Source of the DNA: Pseudomonadota bacterium
GTDB taxonomy: Bacteria; Myxococcota_A; UBA9160; PR03
NCBI GenBank assembly: GCA_003576805.1
Contig: QEVM01000088.1
Span: 1-34,921 of the forward strand
DNA length: 34,921 nucleotides
Direction of reading: 5' to 3'
How positions within the stretch are numbered: the stretch's first letter is position 1; the number at the start of each line of letters is the position of its first letter. Below, piece by piece: positions 30,455-34,921 of this stretch. A program made the position numbers and the translations under genes. The notes under the pieces were generated by a model that had not been told where the DNA came from, did no database searches, and worked only from the letters and a program-made list of their open reading frames with translations.

Positions 30455-31072
30455 ATGACCAGCATCCCGGCCGCGCGCGCCGAGCGCCGCGCGCGCTCGC
30501 TCACGGCGCCGCTGTGCGCCGCCTCCGCGCTGCTCGCGAGCGGCGCGCTGGCGGCCGGCCTCGCGCTCGGCGCGGCGCCGGCAGAGGACTGGCAGCTCGC
30601 CGCCCGCTACACGGCGCGCTTCGCTTTCCTGCTCTTCCTGCCGGTGTACGTGGCGAGCGCCTGGAACCGGCTGGCGCCGAGCGCCGCGTCGCGCTGGGTG
30701 CGCAAGCGCCGCCGCTCGCTCGCGCTCGCGTTCGCGACCGCGCACGCGATCCACCTGGGTGCGCTCACCGCGTTCCAGCTCACCAAGGCCGAAGCGCCCG
30801 ATGCGGTGACGCTCGTCGTCGGCGGCGGCGCGTTCGTCGCGCTCGGCGCGCTCGCCGCGACGTCGAACGACGCGGCCGTGCGCCGGCTCGGGCGGCGCTG
30901 GCGGCCGCTCCACCTCTTCGGCGTGCACTACATCTGGTTCGTGTTCGCGTTCAGCTACTTCGGGCGCGTCGCCGCGGGGCAGCTCGCGTTCCTGCCGCTG
31001 TTCGGCGCGGCGCTCGGCGCGCTCGCGCTGCGGATCGTCGCGGCGCGGCGGCGGCGCGCGCGAAGCGGCTAG
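30455..31072 (+). CDS. Ferric-reductase-like (MsrQ-type) heme b membrane protein
   Basis: The 205-residue protein has about five or six hydrophobic helices with the ferric-reductase-like pattern: RRRSLALAFATAHAIHLGAL in one helix (His residues as likely heme ligands), RRLGRRWRPLHLFGVHYIWF in the next. This resembles MsrQ, which passes quinol electrons to the periplasmic Mo-enzyme MsrP. No msrP gene is visible. GAGGAGGAG precedes the ATG at 30455. Its stop TAG is part of a TAGAAT hexamer that may promote the next gene. The divergent operon carries a MOSC protein, so a link between the two is possible but unproven. Confidence 0.75.
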   Translation: MTSIPAARAERRARSLTAPLCAASALLASGALAAGLALGAAPAEDWQLAARYTARFAFLLFLPVYVASAWNRLAPSAASRWVRKRRRSLALAFATAHAIHLGALTAFQLTKAEAPDAVTLVVGGGAFVALGALAATSNDAAVRRLGRRWRPLHLFGVHYIWFVFAFSYFGRVAAGQLAFLPLFGAALGALALRIVAARRRRARSG

Positions 31073-31075
31073 AAT
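31070..31075 (+). promoter_or_regulatory. Possible internal -10 box before the LLM oxidoreductase
   Basis: TAGAAT is close to the ideal -10 and overlaps the previous gene's stop codon. A leader of roughly 27 nt would contain the AAGGAG ribosome site before the ATG at 31109. No clear -35 is seen. Confidence 0.4.
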
Positions 31076-31108
31076 GCCCCGGCACGCCTCACCAAGGAGC
31101 CCCCCGCG

Positions 31109-32146
31109 ATGCCCTCCCTCCGCCTCGGCCTCACCGCCGGCTACTCCGGCGCCTCGATGCAGATCAATCGCGACTTGATCCTGGAGGCCGAGCGGCTCGG
31201 CTACTGGTCGGTGTGGAGCGCGGAGGCGTACGGCTCGGACGCGGTCTCGCCGCTCGCGTACATCGCGGCGTTCACGACGAAGATCAAGCTCGGCACCGCG
31301 ATCATGCAGATGCCGGCGCGCACGCCCGCGATGACCGCGATGACGGCGATGACGCTCGACGCGATGTCGGGCGGTCGCTTCATCCTCGGCCTCGGCCCGT
31401 CGGGTCCGCAGGTCGTCGAGGGCTGGCACGGCGTCGCGTACGGCAAGCCGCTGACGCGCACGCGCGAGTACGTGCAGATCGTCCGCCGCATCCTCGCGCG
31501 CGAGGCGCCGCTCGAGTTCAAGGGCGAGCACTACCAGATCCCGTTCACGGGCCCGGGCGCGACGGGGCTCGGCAAGCCGCTCAAGAGCATCCTGCACGGC
31601 CGCAAGGACCTCGAGATCTACACGGCGTCGATCGGCCCCGCCGGCATCGAGTGCAGCGCCGAGGTCGCCGACGGCCTGATCCCGGTGTGGATGAACCCGG
31701 AGCGCTTCGACCTGCTCGAGCCGCACCTCGCCAAGGGCTTCGCGAAGGCCGGCGGCGGCAAGTCGCTGGCGAGCTTCGACGTCGCGCCGTTCGTGACCTG
31801 CGTGATGGGCGACGACCTCGAGAAGTGCCGCATGCCGGTGAAGGGCATGCTCGCGCTCTACATCGGCGGCATGGGCGCGCGCGGCAAGAACTTCTACAAC
31901 GACTACGCGAAGCGCCTCGGCTACGAGGAGGCGGCGGCGAAGATCCAGGACCTCTACCTCGCCGGGAAGAAGGCGGAGGCGATGGCGGCGGTGCCGAACG
32001 AGCTGGTCGATTCGATCGCGCTGCTCGGCACCAAGGAGCGCATCCGCGACCGGCTCGAGGCGTGGAAGGCGTCGCCGGTGAAGACGCTGCTCGTCGGCGC
32101 CGGGCAGCCCGAGGCGCTGCGCGCGCTCGCGGAGCTCGCGCTCTGA
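31109..32146 (+). CDS. LLM-class (F420/flavin-dependent) oxidoreductase
   Basis: The 345-residue TIM-barrel protein belongs to the luciferase-like monooxygenase superfamily, in the branch usually annotated as F420-dependent. Family features include LRLGLTAGY at the N-terminus, [39 protein letters not shown], the cofactor loop [20 protein letters not shown] and, after the insertion region, [21 protein letters not shown]420 use cannot be proved, as no F420 biosynthesis gene is in the window; FMN is the alternative. The substrate is unknown. AAGGAG lies 9 nt before the ATG. The bioA gene follows after 7 bp, so the two are co-transcribed. Confidence 0.9.
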   Translation: MPSLRLGLTAGYSGASMQINRDLILEAERLGYWSVWSAEAYGSDAVSPLAYIAAFTTKIKLGTAIMQMPARTPAMTAMTAMTLDAMSGGRFILGLGPSGPQVVEGWHGVAYGKPLTRTREYVQIVRRILAREAPLEFKGEHYQIPFTGPGATGLGKPLKSILHGRKDLEIYTASIGPAGIECSAEVADGLIPVWMNPERFDLLEPHLAKGFAKAGGGKSLASFDVAPFVTCVMGDDLEKCRMPVKGMLALYIGGMGARGKNFYNDYAKRLGYEEAAAKIQDLYLAGKKAEAMAAVPNELVDSIALLGTKERIRDRLEAWKASPVKTLLVGAGQPEALRALAELAL

Positions 32147-32153
32147 TCGCACG

Positions 32154-33482
32154 GTGACGATCGACCGGGAGCGCGTCGTCGCGCTCGACAAGGCGCGCGT
32201 CTGGCACCCGTACACGTCGATGGACGAGTACGCGCAGGGCGTCGATCCGATCGTGGTGGTGCGGGCCGAGGGCCCGTGGCTCCACGACGCCGACGGGCGC
32301 GCGTACCTCGACGCCAACTCGTCGTGGTGGGTGGCGTCGCTCGGGCACAACCATCCGCGCCTCGTCGCGGCGCTCGCGCGCCAGGCGCGCGACAACTGCC
32401 ACAGCGCGCTCGCGGGCATGACGCATCCGCCCGCCGCGGAGCTGGCGGAGGCGCTGTGCGGCGTGGCGCCGCGCGGCGGACCGGACGGCGGCGGCCTCGA
32501 GCACGTCTTCTTCAGCGACGACGGCTCGACCGCGGTCGAGGTCGCGCTGAAGCTCTCCGTCCAGTACTGGGCGCAGAACGGCCGGCCGGCGCGCACGCGC
32601 TTCGCGGCGCTCGGCGAGGCGTTCCACGGCGAGACGATCGGCGCGACCGCGCTCGGCGGCGTCGAGCTGTTCCGGCGCCCGTTCCGCGGCGTGCTCGCGG
32701 AGTGCTTCCACCTGCCGTCGCCGGGCGATCCGTCCGTCTCGGCCGAGCGCGCGCTCGAGGCGCTCGAGCGGCTGCTCGCGCGCGAGGCCGACACGATCGC
32801 GTGCGTGGTGGTCGAGCCGATGGTGCAGGGCGCCGCCGGCATGTGGATGCACGACGCCGCCTACCTGCGCGCGGCGCGCGCGCTGTGCACGCGCCACGAC
32901 GTCTTCTTCGTCGCCGACGAGGTCTTCACCGGCTACGGCCGCACCGGCCCGATGTGGGCGTGCCAGCACGCCGGCGTCGCGCCCGACCTGCTGTGCACCG
33001 CGAAGGGATTCTCGGGCGGGATGCTGCCGATGGCGGCGACGCTCGCCACGCGCCGCATCCACGACGGCTTCCTCGGCGGGCGCGAGCGCGCCTTCTACTA
33101 CGGCCACTCGTTCTGCGGCAATCCGCTCGGCGCAGCCGTCGCGCTCGAGGTGCTGCGCGTCTACGACGAGGAGCGCGTGCTCGAGCGCGCGGCGCCGAAG
33201 GCGGCGCGCATCGCGGAGGCGTTCGCGAAGATGGCGTCGCTGCGCGGTGTCGCGCGCACGCGCTCGCTCGGCATGATCGGGGCGCTCGACCTCGCCGGCG
33301 ACGCCGGCTATCTCGCCGGCGCCGGCTGGCGCGTCTACGACGAGGCGCGCCGCCGCGGCGCGTACCTGCGGCCGCTCGGCAACGTGATCTACGTCGCGCC
33401 GCCGCTCAACATCCCCGACGCCGACCTCGAACGGCTCCTCGCGATCGTCGCGGAGAGCGTCGCGGCCGTCGCGGGCGCGTGA
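32154..33482 (+). CDS. bioA: Adenosylmethionine-8-amino-7-oxononanoate aminotransferase
   Basis: This PLP enzyme uses S-adenosylmethionine to convert 7-keto-8-aminopelargonate to 7,8-diaminopelargonate in biotin synthesis. At 442 residues it fits BioA. Signatures that separate BioA from other class III aminotransferases are present: VWHPYTSM at the N-terminus and NSSWWVASLGHNHP. PLP-site residues are in FFSDDGSTAVEVALK, the Asp in FVADEVFTGYGRTG, and Lys284 in CTAKGFSGGMLP. The GTG start at 32154 lies 7 bp after the LLM gene. No other bio gene is visible, so the rest of the pathway must be elsewhere. Confidence 0.93.
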   Translation: MTIDRERVVALDKARVWHPYTSMDEYAQGVDPIVVVRAEGPWLHDADGRAYLDANSSWWVASLGHNHPRLVAALARQARDNCHSALAGMTHPPAAELAEALCGVAPRGGPDGGGLEHVFFSDDGSTAVEVALKLSVQYWAQNGRPARTRFAALGEAFHGETIGATALGGVELFRRPFRGVLAECFHLPSPGDPSVSAERALEALERLLAREADTIACVVVEPMVQGAAGMWMHDAAYLRAARALCTRHDVFFVADEVFTGYGRTGPMWACQHAGVAPDLLCTAKGFSGGMLPMAATLATRRIHDGFLGGRERAFYYGHSFCGNPLGAAVALEVLRVYDEERVLERAAPKAARIAEAFAKMASLRGVARTRSLGMIGALDLAGDAGYLAGAGWRVYDEARRRGAYLRPLGNVIYVAPPLNIPDADLERLLAIVAESVAAVAGA

Positions 33483-33490
33483 GGAACCGC

Positions 33491-34495
33491 ATGCGCGTCT
33501 GGCTTCCGTGCGCCGCGCTCGCGGCGCTGCTCGCCCTCCCGGCCGCCGCGGCCGATCCGCCGTCGAAGCCGCCGGCCGCGGGCAAGACGCTGCCGGTGCA
33601 GCAGGATCCCGCGAAGTTGTACGGCTTCCGCGTGACGCGCCAGCTCGTCGACCGCGAGAAGATCGTGCCGGGCGGCCCCGGCCGCGACGGCATCCGCGCC
33701 GTCGACGCCCCGACCTTCGTGGGCGTCGAGGGAGCCGACGCGATCGCGCCCGAGACGCCCGTCGTCGGCGTCGCGATCGGAGGCGACGCGCGCGCCTACC
33801 TGGTCCCGATCCTCGAGTACCACCAGGTCGTGAACGACGAGGTGGGCGGCGTGCCGATCGCGGTCACGTTCGACCCGCTCACCGGCGTGCCGCGCGTCTT
33901 CCGCCGCGGAGTCGACGGCCGCACGCTGCGCTTCGGCGTGTCGGGTCTGCTCTACAACTCGGGCTTCCTGCTCTACGACCGCGAGACCGAGAGTCTGTGG
34001 TCGCAGTTCGAAGGCCGCGCCATCGCGGGCGAGCTCGCGGGCCGCTCGCTCGAACGCATCCGCGTGCGCCAGGAGGAGTTCTCCGCGTGGCGCCGCCGCC
34101 AGCCGAAGACGCGCATCCTGGTGCCGCCCGAGCCCGCCCGGCTCGACTACAACGCGTCGCCCTACGAAGGCTACGCGGAGAAGGACGGTTCGATCTTCCC
34201 GGTCGAGGCGCGCGACCGCCGCTTCCACGCGAAGGAGCTGGTGGTCGGCGTCGTCGTCGGCGGCAAGGCGCGCGCCTATCTGGCGTCGCTGCTGACCAAG
34301 AACGGCGGGCGCGTCGAGGAGACCTTCGAGGGCCGCCCGATCCGCGTCGCGTACGAGTCGGATCGCGGCGTCTTCGAGTGGGAGGCGCCCGAGGACGTCG
34401 AGGTCACCGAGGCCTACTGGTTCGCGTGGAAGGCGTTCCACCCCGACACCGAGATCTGGAAGGACCCGGGGCCCGTCGAGGGCCGCGAGCCGTAG
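33491..34495 (+). CDS. DUF3179 domain protein, exported
   Basis: The 334-residue protein has a signal peptide (residues 1-21, ending LPAAAA before DPPSK) and then a DUF3179 domain. Typical stretches are VVGVAIGGDARAYLVPILEY, VNDEVGGVPIAVTFDPLTG, FGVSGLLYNSGFLLYDRETE and SLWSQFEGRAIAGELAG. The function of DUF3179 is not established. ATG at 33491 follows GAGGAA that overlaps the end of bioA, and the short spacing suggests it is transcribed with bioA. It should be periplasmic. The match to the domain is clear; any role is unknown. Confidence 0.9.
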   Translation: MRVWLPCAALAALLALPAAAADPPSKPPAAGKTLPVQQDPAKLYGFRVTRQLVDREKIVPGGPGRDGIRAVDAPTFVGVEGADAIAPETPVVGVAIGGDARAYLVPILEYHQVVNDEVGGVPIAVTFDPLTGVPRVFRRGVDGRTLRFGVSGLLYNSGFLLYDRETESLWSQFEGRAIAGELAGRSLERIRVRQEEFSAWRRRQPKTRILVPPEPARLDYNASPYEGYAEKDGSIFPVEARDRRFHAKELVVGVVVGGKARAYLASLLTKNGGRVEETFEGRPIRVAYESDRGVFEWEAPEDVEVTEAYWFAWKAFHPDTEIWKDPGPVEGREP

Positions 34496-34523
34496 GCCGA
34501 GATCGCGTCGCGCGGGCGGCGCG

Positions 34524-34921
34524 TCACTCGGGCGTGTCGTCCATCCGCTTGCGCTTGGCGCGCCGCTCCTCGAGACGCTCGCGGCCGCGCTCGAAGATCG
34601 CGGTCAGCTTCTCGCGCTGCTCGGGCGTCAGGATCGCGCGGACCTCGAGCAGCGTGCGGAGCCGCTGCTTGTGGAGCGCGGTCTCCGCCTCGCCGACGCG
34701 GTCGGCCTGCGCCAGCACGGCGTCCGTGTCGGGCGCGTCGGTGCGCAGCAACGCGTGCAGCTCGTCGCGGCGCGCGCGCAGCCCGTCGCGCAGCGGCGCT
34801 TCGGTCTCGCGCGCCCGCTCGGCGATCGCGCTCACGCGGTCGCGCTGCTCGTCCGTCAGCTCGAGCTCGCTCGCGTGGCGGTCGAGCAGCCGCTCGATGC
34901 GCGGCGGCCCGTCGCGGCCGG
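34524..34921 (-). CDS. Spy/CpxP-like periplasmic protein, partial (5' end outside window)
   Basis: The frame runs leftwards from the window edge to a stop at 34524-34526. It is not limited to the GTG at 34835: the sequence upstream of that codon stays in frame and contains LELTDEQRDRV, an LTxxQ motif. A second copy, ILTPEQREKL, lies near the C-terminus. Two LTxxQ motifs in a charged, all-helical protein are the hallmark of Spy/CpxP-type chaperones and stress sensors of the periplasm. The tail is very basic and ends RMDDTPE. The N-terminus, including any signal peptide, lies beyond the window, so export cannot be confirmed. It converges on the DUF3179 gene 28 bp away. Confidence 0.75.
   Translation of the reverse strand, partial: GRDGPPRIERLLDRHASELELTDEQRDRVSAIAERARETEAPLRDGLRARRDELHALLRTDAPDTDAVLAQADRVGEAETALHKQRLRTLLEVRAILTPEQREKLTAIFERGRERLEERRAKRKRMDDTPE

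Noticed and set aside
30350-32842. N-terminal extension of the minus-strand TetR gene by some 800 codons
   Set aside because: The extension runs opposite the LLM oxidoreductase and bioA and has no protein character; the ATG at 30349 gives a standard TetR length.
1-34921. CRISPR arrays, tRNA or rRNA genes, insertion sequences, prophage or conjugation genes
   Set aside because: I saw no regular direct repeats with spacers, no cloverleaf or rRNA-like segments, no transposase or integrase motifs, and no terminal inverted repeats.

Overview
The window is about 35 kb of very GC-rich (clearly above 70% by eye), tightly packed bacterial chromosome. Third codon positions are almost always G or C. The envelope genes point to a Gram-negative cell: apolipoprotein N-acyltransferase, an RND pump with its periplasmic adaptor, several lipobox signal peptides and a Spy/CpxP-like protein. 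The mix of genes (LigC and Prim-Pol repair enzymes, LLM-class flavin oxidoreductase, phytanoyl-CoA/TauD dioxygenases, class III CoA-transferase, DUF3179) fits an aerobic myxobacterium-like or other delta-lineage organism. That placement is inference; no rRNA or marker gene is present. I see no prophage, insertion sequence, CRISPR array, tRNA or rRNA.

Layout. 1-1387: the 5' part of an exported protein, divergent from a phytanoyl-CoA dioxygenase-like enzyme. 1462-5852: RND pump and adaptor, overlapping, without an outer-membrane channel. 5863-7305: an exported helical-repeat protein and an unrecognised conserved-looking gene. 7324-13151: a DNA-repair neighbourhood with LigC-type ATP-dependent DNA ligase, a CPA2 cation/proton antiporter, a LigD-type polymerase (Prim-Pol) and PolX; the last two are divergent from overlapping promoters. 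13184-17674: a membrane-anchored unknown, a secreted pectinacetylesterase-family hydrolase, an exported ankyrin protein and lnt. 17678-22377: a DUF6496 protein, an arylamine N-acetyltransferase-like enzyme, a molybdopterin oxidoreductase and a class III CoA-transferase. 22442-24147: a palindromic operator, a TetR regulator and a coupled metallo-beta-lactamase-fold lipoprotein. 24163-28251: an amphi-Trp protein, an esterase, an OpgC-like membrane acyltransferase, a TauD-family dioxygenase and a frameshifted glutamine amidotransferase. 28264-34921: a TetR-MOSC-GDT1 operon facing a ferric-reductase-like heme protein, then an LLM oxidoreductase, bioA, a DUF3179 protein and a partial Spy-like gene.

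Two themes run through the sequence. First, many genes have a TANNNT -10 box ending 6-7 nt before the start codon, so their mRNAs are probably leaderless. Genes inside operons instead use strong GAGGAGG-type ribosome sites or overlapping stop/start codons. Second, convergent neighbours are separated by only a few bases and some share small hairpins over their stop codons. The strongest anomalies are the broken amidotransferase (27438-28251), the ankyrin gene with no ordinary start codon just past a terminator hairpin, two palindromic TetR-type operators, and the LigC/Prim-Pol/PolX cluster.
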